Shown here: piece after piece, positions 31,051 to 39,145 of the stretch
Layout of the letters: each line of letters begins with the position of its first letter
How positions within the stretch are numbered: the first letter of the stretch is position 1
NCBI GenBank assembly: GCA_963747985.1
Contig: CAVVHG010000006.1
Location: 744,001 to 808,000, forward strand
Direction of reading: 5' to 3'
DNA: 64,000 bases
Source: JACADW01 sp963747985
Lineage (GTDB): Bacteria > Acidobacteriota > UBA6911
The notes under the pieces: generated by a model
What the model saw: only the letters and a program-made list of their open reading frames with translations
Databases searched by the model: none
What the model was told of the DNA's origin: nothing
Translations under genes and position numbers: made by a program

Positions 31051-32784
31051 ATGAAGCGAACGTTTACTGCGAGCATTTTGCTGCTCCTGTCCTGTCTGCC
31101 GGTTGCGGCACAGCAGGTCCGGGTGCAGGAACACGTCTTAGGCAACGGGCTCAGGGTCCTGATGGTCCCCCGCAAGGGCGATCCCAACGTGGCGGCCGGG
31201 TGGATCGCCAAGGTGGGTTCCGTGAATGAGAGACCGGGAATCACGGGCGTGTGCCATCTATTCGAACACATGATGTTCAAGGGAACGCACGTGGTCGGCA
31301 CCAAGGACATCAAGAAGGACCTGGAACTCCTGGCGCAGATCGATTCAGTAAAGTCAGAAATCCGCAAAGAAGAGCAGGCCCAGATCCAACGTCTCAGGCT
31401 GGGAGAGATTTCCGACCTTATGGATCCGAAAAATCGGACGCCTCATCATCAGCAACTGCTCGAAGAATTGGATATTCTCCAGAAGCAGGAAAAAGACCTC
31501 ATCGTAAAGAACGAGTTCGACAAGATTTACACTAGTGCGGGTGCCAGCGGCATGAACGCGGGGACATCCAACGACTTTACCGTGTACTTCATCAACGTTC
31601 CCGCGAACAAGCTGGAACTCTGGTTCTGGATGGAGTCGGACCGTCTCCTGAATCCGGTCTTCCGGGAGTTCTACTCAGAGCGCGACGTTGTCCGCGAGGA
31701 GCGTCGGCTGAGCGTGGAGAGCACACCGACGGGCAAGTTCGAGGAGGAATTCGACGCCACGTTCTGGACGTCGTCTCCGTATCTCTGGCCGGTGGTGGGT
31801 TGGCCCAGTGACCTCGACGGGCTGACGCGTGATGAGGCGATGGCCTTTTTCAACATTTACTATGCCCCGAACAACCTGACCGCGTGTCTGGTGGGCGATT
31901 TCGACCCGCCGCGCGCCGTCGAGTTGGCCGAGCGCTACTTCGGCCGGCTGAAACGCAATCCGCAGCAGCCCGAGCCGGTTCGCACGAGAGAAATTGAACA
32001 ACTGGCCGAGAAGCGCATGATCGCCTATGCCGAGACGAATCCGGAGGTGGAAATCCGGTATCACACGGTCGCAGACGGCCACGTAGATGACTATCCACTT
32101 ACAGTGATGGGGACCCTTCTCACGGGGCGTACGGGGCGCCTGTACAAGTCCCTGGTGCTCGATCAGAAGGTGGCCAACAGTGCCGCAGCGGGAGAGAACA
32201 GCCTGAAGTATGAAGGGTACTTTTCAGCAAGCGGCGTGGCCAAGCCCGGCAACACACCCGAGCAGGTGGAGCAGGCACTCTACCGGGAAATCGAAAACCT
32301 GCAGAAGGAAAAGATCCCGGACCATGAACTGCAGAAGGTCAAAAACCAGTTCAACGCCGGCAACTTCCGGCGCCTGCAGAGCAACTTCGGGTTGATGATT
32401 CAGCTCCTGCTCGCGGATGCCGGAAGGGGATGGCCAAGCTTCAACGAAGACCCCGGGAAGATCCAGGCGGTCACTGCAGACGACATCCAGCGGGTCGCCA
32501 ACAAGTACTTCAAACCCGAGAATCGCGCGGTCGCGATCTATTACACGAGGAAGACGGAAACGCAGGAGGCGAACCCGCTTCTCACCGGGCTGACGGACGA
32601 AGAGGCGACGCAGGTCAGGCAATTCCAGGCGATGCTCGGAAAGATGACGCCGGACCAGATGAAGACCATTCTCCAGCAGATCGAGCAACAGGAGGGGGCC
32701 GCACCGCCCGACAAGAAGAAGATGATCGATGCCATGAAGAAAGTGCTGCAGGAGAGGATGGCGAAGCAGGGAGGTGACCGATGA
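31051..32784 (+). CDS. M16 zinc metallopeptidase, catalytic subunit
   Basis: ATG 31051 opens a signal peptide (TASILLLLSCLPVAAQQ). The inverted zinc motif HxxEH is intact as His69-Leu-Phe-Glu72-His73 in CHLFEHMMFKGT. A helical, charged insert of about 70 residues follows (IDSVKSEIRKEEQAQIQRLR). The second half carries the family's inactive-like repeat domain, ending with a Gln/Lys-rich tail. The 577-residue protein is one half of a pair: its stop overlaps the start of an M16 homologue lacking the motif. Together they should form the usual clamshell heterodimer that cuts peptides in the periplasm. Confidence 0.92.
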   Translation: MKRTFTASILLLLSCLPVAAQQVRVQEHVLGNGLRVLMVPRKGDPNVAAGWIAKVGSVNERPGITGVCHLFEHMMFKGTHVVGTKDIKKDLELLAQIDSVKSEIRKEEQAQIQRLRLGEISDLMDPKNRTPHHQQLLEELDILQKQEKDLIVKNEFDKIYTSAGASGMNAGTSNDFTVYFINVPANKLELWFWMESDRLLNPVFREFYSERDVVREERRLSVESTPTGKFEEEFDATFWTSSPYLWPVVGWPSDLDGLTRDEAMAFFNIYYAPNNLTACLVGDFDPPRAVELAERYFGRLKRNPQQPEPVRTREIEQLAEKRMIAYAETNPEVEIRYHTVADGHVDDYPLTVMGTLLTGRTGRLYKSLVLDQKVANSAAAGENSLKYEGYFSASGVAKPGNTPEQVEQALYREIENLQKEKIPDHELQKVKNQFNAGNFRRLQSNFGLMIQLLLADAGRGWPSFNEDPGKIQAVTADDIQRVANKYFKPENRAVAIYYTRKTETQEANPLLTGLTDEEATQVRQFQAMLGKMTPDQMKTILQQIEQQEGAAPPDKKKMIDAMKKVLQERMAKQGGDR

Positions 32785-34289
32785 GAGGGCGTTATTCGAT
32801 CTGGCATTCAATCGCCGTTATCTGTTGTCTGGTAGCTACCGCGGCGCCCGCCTCCGGTCAGGATCAAGGTGCCGTTCCGCCCAGTCCGCGCGACCTGAAG
32901 TTCTCTCCGCTGGAATTCCAGCCGCCCAAAGCGGCCGACTGTCGGCAGGTGCTCGGGAATCGGGTCGTGGGCTACTTTGTAGAGGATCACGAGTTTCCCC
33001 TGGTCAATATCTCGGTCACGGTAAGGACCGGGTCCTACCTCGACCCGGCAGGGAAGGCGGGGCTGGCTGCGGCTGTCGGAAGCCTGATGCGATCCGGCGG
33101 AACGGAGCGTTATCGGGCCGAGGATTTCGACGAGGAAGCTGATTTCCTGGCCGCCAATATCTCCAGCGCGATCGGTCCGACAGAGGGTGTGGCATCCGTC
33201 AACTTTCTGGCCAAGGACGCCGACAAGGCGCTCGAGCTTTTCTTTGACATGCTGCGAAATCCGGCGTTCCGCCAGGATCGGCTCGACCTTTACATGAGTC
33301 AGCAACTGCAGCAGATCGAACGCCGCAACGATCGCACGGACTCGATTGAATCCCGCGAATGGAACCGCCTCCTGCGGGGAGAAGATTTCTTTACCAGTAT
33401 CCTGCCGACCAAGGCGTCGGTCTCATCCCTGACCCGGGAAGACCTGCTGGCCTTCCACAAGGCGTACTACACCCCCGCCAACCTCATCCTCGCCGTATCG
33501 GGTGACTTCCAGACGGCAGACATGAAGGCCAGGCTGGAGAAGGCGATGACCGGCTGGACGTCCTCCGGTGCAGCCGTCCCGCCTGTGCCCCAGCCCCACT
33601 ACGCGCCTGTCCCGGGCGTCTACATGGTCAACAAGCCCGACGTGAATCAGGCGAGGGTGTCAGTCGGGCATATCGGAATCAAGCGTGGTAACCCGGATGA
33701 ATTCGCCGTCGATATGATGAACGACATACTCGGCGGGTCGGGATTTACATCGCGTATCATGAATCGTGTGCGGTCCGATGAGGGGCTGGCCTACAGCGCG
33801 GGTTCAACTTACGTGCCGGGCGTCTACTACGAAGGACTCTTTCGCGCCTATTTTCAGAGTAAGAGCTCCACGACCGCGCAGGCGACGCAGATCGTGCTCG
33901 ACGAGATCAGCAGGATTCGGAAAGAGAAAGTCCAGGCGGAGGAGCTCGAGACCGTGAAGAATAATGCGATCGAAGTCTTCCCGCGCGTTTTCAGCACTCC
34001 GGCGGCCGTCGCGGGCACTTTCGCGAGTGATGAGTTTACCGGACGCGCCCCCGGCTACTGGCAGACCTACAGGGACAATGTCCGCAAGGTGACCGGCGAC
34101 GACATCCTGCGCGTGGCGCAGCGGTACCTCCATCCGGACGGGCTTGTGATATTGGTGGTGGGAAACGTAGAGGACATTCTCAAGGCGGATCCGGACAAAC
34201 CCCAATACTCATTCGATAAGATCGCCGCTGGAAAGTCGATTTCCAGGATTCCGCTCCCCGACCCCAACACCATGGTTTACCCGAAGTAG
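32781..34289 (+). CDS. M16 peptidase-like partner lacking the zinc motif
   Basis: The ATG overlaps the previous stop by four bases (ATGA). A signal peptide (IAVICCLVATAAPASG) precedes a 502-residue M16-fold protein with LVNISVTVRTGSYLDPAGK. In place of HxxEH there is LAAAVGSLMRSGGTERY, so it cannot bind zinc in the normal way. The C-terminal FTSRIMNRVRSDEGLAYSAG matches the R/Y substrate-binding element of the non-catalytic half. It presumably completes the active site of its partner. The stop codon lies at the edge of a GGGGGACGGTCACC palindrome. Confidence 0.9.
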   Translation: MRGRYSIWHSIAVICCLVATAAPASGQDQGAVPPSPRDLKFSPLEFQPPKAADCRQVLGNRVVGYFVEDHEFPLVNISVTVRTGSYLDPAGKAGLAAAVGSLMRSGGTERYRAEDFDEEADFLAANISSAIGPTEGVASVNFLAKDADKALELFFDMLRNPAFRQDRLDLYMSQQLQQIERRNDRTDSIESREWNRLLRGEDFFTSILPTKASVSSLTREDLLAFHKAYYTPANLILAVSGDFQTADMKARLEKAMTGWTSSGAAVPPVPQPHYAPVPGVYMVNKPDVNQARVSVGHIGIKRGNPDEFAVDMMNDILGGSGFTSRIMNRVRSDEGLAYSAGSTYVPGVYYEGLFRAYFQSKSSTTAQATQIVLDEISRIRKEKVQAEELETVKNNAIEVFPRVFSTPAAVAGTFASDEFTGRAPGYWQTYRDNVRKVTGDDILRVAQRYLHPDGLVILVVGNVEDILKADPDKPQYSFDKIAAGKSISRIPLPDPNTMVYPK

Positions 34290-34310
34290 GGGGACGGTCA
34301 CCGGTGTCCC
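34289..34310. repeat. Solo arm of the GGGGACAGTCACC-type palindrome
   Basis: A single copy of the imperfect palindrome GGGGGACGGTCACCGG..TCCC, matching one arm of the element at 7599-7668. It begins at the last base of the M16 partner stop codon. No second arm was found nearby. Confidence 0.65.
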
Positions 34311-34450
34311 TCGGGGATAAAACGAGAGGGCGGTCAAGGCCAAGGGCGGAGCAGGAGCGGGTGAGCACATGTGATGAAACGCGCCGGGAGCTGACTCGCT
34401 CGGCGGCTTCAGTTTTTCCACTGGCAACTGTTCTACTTCGAATGAAGCCG

Positions 34451-34708
34451 TCATTTCCTGCCCGTGGGACAGAAGCGCTTGAGTTCCTCGAGCCAGTTCT
34501 GGACGAGGATCATTTCGGTCACGCGCTGGGGCTTTCTCTCCTCCATCTACACCACCCGGAATCGCTTCCCGTCGGGGGAGATGTCCCAGTCACGGATTGG
34601 AGCCGACGTTCTGTATCCTGAGTCCTCAAACAGGAGGCGGGTCTTGCCGGGTGTGAAGAGGGTGTGCCACAGCCATGAAGGATTGCCCGGAGACCAATCG
34701 GTCGTCAT
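34451..34708 (-). pseudogene. C-terminal relic of a TolB/WD40-type protein (kinase-associated)
   Basis: Read from 34708 down, 85 codons carry LWHTLFTPGKTRLLFED, then RDWDISPDGKRF, then after an in-frame TAG at 34549-34547, PQRVTEMILVQNWLEELKR and a TGA. This is the usual end of long TolB-repeat proteins, often fused to Ser/Thr kinases in Acidobacteriota. The hundreds of residues expected upstream are missing and the reading frame is broken by the amber codon, so it is dead. It overlaps the start of another relic on the opposite strand at 34701. Confidence 0.7.
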
Positions 34709-34883
34709 GGCGCATGAGCTCGGGCACCTGCCTCTGCCGCCATCGTACCACTCCCCTCACGGCATCATGCAGAACAGGCCGAATTATGATGACTGGAGCC
34801 GGGCGCGGAGGGCGGGCAACCTCTGCTTCTCCAAAAGCGAGGCCGGTCAGATGCGGGCTGCCCTGGTTGGCAGATCCAGGTAG
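34701..34883 (+). pseudogene. C-terminal relic of an HExxH metalloprotease-like protein
   Basis: Sixty codons contain AHELGHLPLPPSYHSPHGIM followed by DDWSRARRAGNLCFSKSE and AGQMRAAL. HELGH is a zinc-binding HExxH motif, and the HSPxGIM continuation is typical of small acidobacterial proteins of this kind. Sequence upstream in the same frame (34464-34700) looks non-coding and in fact antisense to the TolB relic, so the N-terminal part is lost. A product of up to 139 residues could be read but is unlikely to function. Confidence 0.6.
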
Positions 34884-34893
34884 GCCCCGCCTG

Positions 34894-35535
34894 CTATCTG
34901 CGCAGGCGGGAGGGGCCGGAGACGGCGGGGGAGTCCACATCGTAGAACCGGAGCGGCCAGTCCTTTGCCTCGCCGGCATAGTCCACCCCGATGCGCGCGG
35001 TAACCCCAATTCGAGGCTTCTTGCTCCGCGCCCGGAAAACCCTGATATCTTCTCCCGAGAGCAGGTCGATTCCACTCCGGGCAGTCGTGATTCCGAGGGC
35101 GGAACAGAGCCGGGCCGGCCCTGAAAGCAGCTTCGGCGGAACTCCGGCGGGTCCTTCCGCGGCACGCAGGAGAACGGCTTCGGCAACACCCGGCGAGCGG
35201 GTGACAATATTTGCGCAGTTATGCATGCCGTAGACGAAGAACACGTACAGGTGGCCGCCGTCACGATACATCGGCTCGACGCGCGGCGTCCTGCGACCCC
35301 GCCAGGAGTGAGCTGCGGCATCCGTGGCTCCCAGGTAGGCCTCCACCTCCACGATGCGCGCGCCGTACCATTTGCCTTCGCAGGCACGGGCAATCCAGGC
35401 GCCGATCAGGTCTCGCGCGACCGTTACCGTCTCGCGGCGATAGAAAGATCGCCGGAATTCGACGAAGCCGCAGGCGTCCGGGTCGATCAGAAGCCGGGGG
35501 TCCGGCGTTTTCCCTCCCCTGTCATGTGCTGTCAT
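34894..35535 (-). CDS. 3-methyladenine DNA glycosylase (AAG/MPG family)
   Basis: A 213-residue protein with the family core: RIVEVEAYLGATDAAAHS with the catalytic Glu, then RRTPRVEPMY, then GGHLYVFFVYGMHNCANIVT, and LLSGPARLCSALGI. It excises alkylated purines such as 3-methyladenine and hypoxanthine in base excision repair. The ATG overlaps the stop of the upstream SenB-like gene by four bases (ATGA), so the two are translationally coupled, an unexpected pairing. The C-terminus is slightly extended with basic residues (GPSRLRR). Confidence 0.92.
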   Translation of the reverse strand: MTAHDRGGKTPDPRLLIDPDACGFVEFRRSFYRRETVTVARDLIGAWIARACEGKWYGARIVEVEAYLGATDAAAHSWRGRRTPRVEPMYRDGGHLYVFFVYGMHNCANIVTRSPGVAEAVLLRAAEGPAGVPPKLLSGPARLCSALGITTARSGIDLLSGEDIRVFRARSKKPRIGVTARIGVDYAGEAKDWPLRFYDVDSPAVSGPSRLRR

Positions 35536-36542
35536 GGAAGGCGCTTGCCTCCCGCGGTCACCGGAAGGGGAGCGAGCCGTTCTCGGCGGGCGCCGGCTAA
35601 TTCGTCAATGAGGATCCTCCAGGACTTTGCCTCCCGTGCGGGATCCACCTGATGCGCTTTCTCCGTGCATCTGGACTTGAGCAGCCGGTAGAAGCCTGCG
35701 TCCGACTCGCAGCGCGAGAGCAGCTCTGCCAGCCGGCGGCTGTCTCCGACCGGAAAGTAGCCGGGGTAGTCATCGCCCAATGTCCCCATATTTCCTGCGA
35801 TCCTCGAGGCAATCACGGGTGTTCCGAGTGCGAGGGCCTCGCACAGGACGTTGGAATTGCCTTCGATGCGAGATGTAATCACGACAAGGTGGCTGGCGGC
35901 GATGATCCGCCTGGTACGCCAGTGGGGCTTTTCTCCCAGCCAGCGATAGCGAGGGCTCTGCTGTTCGTGCTTCCTTGCCGTCAGGCGCATGCGGGCTGAA
36001 AGAGCGGCCCCGACATGATCGATCCTGATCCGGGAATCCTGCGGGAGCGCGCGCGCAGCCATCGCGACCCGGAACGGATCCTTGACGGGTCTGAGGTGGC
36101 CCGCAACGCAGATACGGAAAATGCGGGACGGAGGAAGCGGCGGCCGGAGCATCCCGTCGGCTGACTGGTGAATCGCGGCGGTCCTCGATCGGAGTCTGCG
36201 GGGGATCTCCTTCAGCGCCATACCCTGCAACACCACCAGGCGATCAGCCATCTGCATCGCCTCGCGTGCCCGAGGTGACCTCCTGATGTCCTGGTAAAGA
36301 TCCGTCCCCGTGAGTACGAGTATCAGCGGCAGTTCAGGGTGCAGCTTCCGGAACTCATGAATCGGGCCGAAGCTTCGTCGGGCATGGAGTGCGATCATGA
36401 GATCGCATCGGATCCCGGTGTATGCGCAGCTCAGGTTTACAGCATGGCCGAGGGATCGCAGAATTCGTGCGTAGCGTCGAGCGGTGATTTCGTTGCCGCT
36501 TCTCCTGTGTTTGAACGCGGGTGTGATGAGTGCGATTCTCAT
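35532..36542 (-). CDS. GT4-type glycosyltransferase resembling selenosugar synthase SenB
   Basis: The 336-residue protein begins MRIALITPAFKHRRSGNEIT and contains LMIALHARRSFGPI and LVLTGTDLYQDI. It also shows DRLVVLQGMALKEIP, CVAGHLRPVKDPFR, YRWLGEKPHW, and VITSRIEGNSNVLCEAL followed by DDYPGYFPVGD. This run of motifs is that of the TIGR04348 family, whose characterised member SenB makes a selenosugar from UDP-sugar and selenophosphate in selenoneine synthesis. Neither SenA (EgtB-like) nor SenC (SelD-like) is in the window, so the function here is uncertain. It shares an intergenic region with the divergent dehydratase gene at 36662 and is coupled to the DNA glycosylase gene. Confidence 0.8.
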   Translation of the reverse strand: MRIALITPAFKHRRSGNEITARRYARILRSLGHAVNLSCAYTGIRCDLMIALHARRSFGPIHEFRKLHPELPLILVLTGTDLYQDIRRSPRAREAMQMADRLVVLQGMALKEIPRRLRSRTAAIHQSADGMLRPPLPPSRIFRICVAGHLRPVKDPFRVAMAARALPQDSRIRIDHVGAALSARMRLTARKHEQQSPRYRWLGEKPHWRTRRIIAASHLVVITSRIEGNSNVLCEALALGTPVIASRIAGNMGTLGDDYPGYFPVGDSRRLAELLSRCESDAGFYRLLKSRCTEKAHQVDPAREAKSWRILIDELAGARRERLAPLPVTAGGKRLP

Positions 36543-36620
36543 GGCTGAAAGATCGTCACGCCGCTCCAGTATCCGGTCACTTGAGGTTATGATCTAATTT
36601 TACACGCGGGATTGATTATA

Positions 36621-36642
36621 GCGCCTGGGGACTCACAGGCGC
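36621..36642. promoter_or_regulatory. Hairpin/inverted repeat before the sugar-acid dehydratase
   Basis: GCGCCTG and CAGGCGC form a perfect 7-base inverted repeat with an 8-base loop, directly after an AT-rich GATTATA (possible -10) and 20 bases before the ATG at 36662. It could be an operator overlapping the transcription start or a 5'-UTR hairpin. The regulator is unknown. Confidence 0.4.
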
Positions 36643-36661
36643 GGGTTAACGGAAGGTCTCT

Positions 36662-38647
36662 ATGATCCAACAGGAGAAAGTCGCGACACTGGCCGAAATC
36701 CTGCCCGAAGCCGCAGCCGGAGGCGAGCCGGTCATCACTCGGGCACGCGGACCGGAAGGCCGGCTACCGTTTACAGAGGAGATGCTTCGTGGGAGCCCCA
36801 GCGGCGACCTGTTTGGCTGGAGTCAGGATGCCGGCATGGGATGGGATCCATCGAAACTCGGGGCCAAGGAGGTTCTGATCCTCAGCACGCAGGGCGGGAT
36901 CCGTGAGCCGGACGGAAAACCTGTCGCACTTGGATATCACACCGGTCACTGGGAGGTCGGTCTGCTGGTGGCAGCGGCTGCCGGGGAACTTAAGATACGA
37001 GGCTACGTACCCTTCGCAGGATTCTGCACCGATCCTTGTGATGGGCGCACCCAGGGGACCACCGGGATGATGGACAGCCTTCCCTATCGCAACGATGCCG
37101 CCATCGTGCTGAGGCGTCTAATCCGGTCTCTCCCGACTCGCAGGGGAGTCATTGGAGTGGCCACCTGCGACAAGGGCCTTCCGGCGATGATGATGGCACT
37201 GGCGGGCGTGCCGGACCTGCCGGGCGTCCTGGTTCCGGGAGGCGTCACACTGCCCGCCGAGGGCGGCGAGGATGCGGCGGCGATCCAGTCGATCGGTGCA
37301 AGGTTTGCCCACGGGATGCTCTCACTGGACCGGGCGGCGGAGCTGGCGTGTCATGTCTGTGGCTCGCCCGGCGGGGGCTGTCAGTTTCTGGGCACGGCCG
37401 CGACTTCCCAGGTTGTCGCCGAGGCTCTGGGTATGGCAGTACCGCATTCCGCACTGGCCCCCTCCGGCCAGCCGATCTGGCTCGAGGTGGCGCGCCGTTC
37501 AGCCCGCGCGCTGACACTGCTGGAGTCCCGGGGCATATCCATGGGGGATATCCTTACCCGGGACGCCCTGCGGAACAGCATGGTGGTGCATGCCGCGTTT
37601 GGCGGCTCGACCAACCTGCTGCTTCATATCCCGGCAATCGCACACGCGCGCGGCCTGCCGCGGCCTCTGCTCGAGGACTGGATCGAGGTCAACCGCAGCG
37701 TCCCGCGGCTGGTGGACGCGTTGCCAAACGGACCGGGGAACCATCCCACCGTCAGGGTGTTCCTCGCCGGAGGCGTGCCCGAAGTGATGCTCCATCTCAG
37801 ACAGGAAGGTTTGCTGGAAGAACGGTGCCTGACTTCATCAGGCGAGCCGCTCGGCAAAATGCTCGACTGGTGGAGCAAGTCTTCGCTTCGGACTCAAGTG
37901 CGAGAGTGGCTGCTGCGAAGCGACGGCATCGCGCCCGATGAGGTTATCATGAGCGTGGAGCGCGCAGCAAATCAGGGCCTGACCAGCACCGTGACGTTTC
38001 CCTGCGGCAACCTTGCTCCCGAGGGGTCGGTGATAAAGAGTACAGCCATCGATCCGGGGGTCGTCGATGCCGATGGCGTCTACCGCGCGGTCTGCAACGC
38101 GCGGGTCTTCACGACGGAGCGCGAGGCCATCGCGGCGATCAAGGGACAGGCGGCCGAGCCCATCCGGCCGGGCGACGTGATCGTGCTGATCTGCCGCGGC
38201 CCGATGGGTGCCGGAATGGAGGAGACGTACCAGGTCACCGCGGCGCTTCGCTACCTTCCATGGGGAAAGCACGTGGCTGTGATCACCGACGGCCGTTTCT
38301 CCGGGATATCGACGGGCGCGTGCATCGGACACGTCTCCCCCGAAGCCCTCGCGGGCGGCCCGATCGGCAAGGTGCTCGACGGAGACAAAGTCTCCATCCT
38401 CGTCGACAGGGTGCGTCTGGAGGGGTCGATCGATCTCGTGGGCCACAAAGATGTGATCTTCGGCCCCGATGAAGGCGCAAGGGTCCTGGCTCAGAGAAGA
38501 CCCAGACCTGACCTCCGGGCGGATGCCCGGCTGCCCGACGACACGCGGCTGTGGGCTGCATTGCAGTCGGCGTCGGGAGGGGCCTGGGGCGGGTGCGTGT
38601 ACGACGCCGAGGCAATCGCGAGCGCCCTCCGCCGCCCGGGGCGGTAG
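36662..38647 (+). CDS. IlvD/Edd dehydratase of the YjhG/YagF (D-xylonate dehydratase) family
   Basis: The 661-residue length and motifs match YjhG-type sugar-acid dehydratases rather than IlvD: MLRGSPSGDLFGWSQDAGMG, DPCDGRTQGTTGMMDSLPYR, ATCDKGLPAMMMAL and GGGCQFLGTAATSQVVAE. HAAFGGSTNLLLHIPAIAH and GRFSGISTGACIGH are also present. The Cys residues in DPCDGR, TCDKG and GGGCQ are the expected Fe-S ligands. The E. coli relatives convert D-xylonate to 2-keto-3-deoxy-D-xylonate. Downstream sugar-oxidoreductase genes fit a role in catabolism of oxidised sugars. ATG 36662 has a weak GGAAGG site. Confidence 0.9.
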   Translation: MIQQEKVATLAEILPEAAAGGEPVITRARGPEGRLPFTEEMLRGSPSGDLFGWSQDAGMGWDPSKLGAKEVLILSTQGGIREPDGKPVALGYHTGHWEVGLLVAAAAGELKIRGYVPFAGFCTDPCDGRTQGTTGMMDSLPYRNDAAIVLRRLIRSLPTRRGVIGVATCDKGLPAMMMALAGVPDLPGVLVPGGVTLPAEGGEDAAAIQSIGARFAHGMLSLDRAAELACHVCGSPGGGCQFLGTAATSQVVAEALGMAVPHSALAPSGQPIWLEVARRSARALTLLESRGISMGDILTRDALRNSMVVHAAFGGSTNLLLHIPAIAHARGLPRPLLEDWIEVNRSVPRLVDALPNGPGNHPTVRVFLAGGVPEVMLHLRQEGLLEERCLTSSGEPLGKMLDWWSKSSLRTQVREWLLRSDGIAPDEVIMSVERAANQGLTSTVTFPCGNLAPEGSVIKSTAIDPGVVDADGVYRAVCNARVFTTEREAIAAIKGQAAEPIRPGDVIVLICRGPMGAGMEETYQVTAALRYLPWGKHVAVITDGRFSGISTGACIGHVSPEALAGGPIGKVLDGDKVSILVDRVRLEGSIDLVGHKDVIFGPDEGARVLAQRRPRPDLRADARLPDDTRLWAALQSASGGAWGGCVYDAEAIASALRRPGR

Positions 38648-39145
38648 GACCTGTGCTCGACGTGGCTGCCCGGGTCTGCGCCGCCGGCCAGTACAACGCG
38701 CGCCCAGCGAAGTACCGGCCCCTCGGGCCTTGGTCCTGTTCGCGATGCATCACAACGCGCTTACGCGCGCGGCTACTGACCGGCGGGGCTTCGCGCGTCT
38801 GTTCCCCGATTGGCAAGCGGGTGCAGGCGCGCTCTGCTGCAGAGGGCAATGTTCGTGCCCGATTACTTTCAGACCAGCCTCGAAGAGGCGGAAGTGAGTA
38901 TGCCCGGCCGCAAGGCCGGGAAGGGATAGGCAGGCACGGAGGGAGCGCCGGTGCGGCAAAGAAGGCATGCGGGCAAACCCGGCCTCTGCGATCTTTGACA
39001 GCCTCTGACCGGACGCCCTCCGGCGGCTTTCATGCTTGATAACCGGCCGCCCGGAATCCAGAATAGGGGGGTTGCAGTGCTGCTATTCATTCATTCTGCC
39101 GGCACGCGCTTCGGCGGTACTGGTCGAGGAAAAGGAAGCCGAAAT
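38648..39145. other. Long intergenic region with a GCAA-tetraloop hairpin
   Basis: About 500 bases with no recognisable gene. Notable is CCCGGCC-GCAA-GGCCGGG at 38903-38920, a perfect 7-base stem with a GNRA loop. A frame at 38551-39039 is Arg-rich and overlaps the dehydratase end, so it is not accepted. The region could carry a leader RNA for the oxidoreductase operon or be decayed DNA. Confidence 0.4.

Noticed and set aside
34626..35393. 255-codon frame on the same strand as the DNA glycosylase
   Set aside because: Out of frame with the clear AAG/MPG gene and made of low-complexity Pro/Arg/Ser sequence.
38551..39039. 162-codon frame after the dehydratase
   Set aside because: Arg/Gly-rich, overlaps the end of the dehydratase gene and shows no conserved motif.
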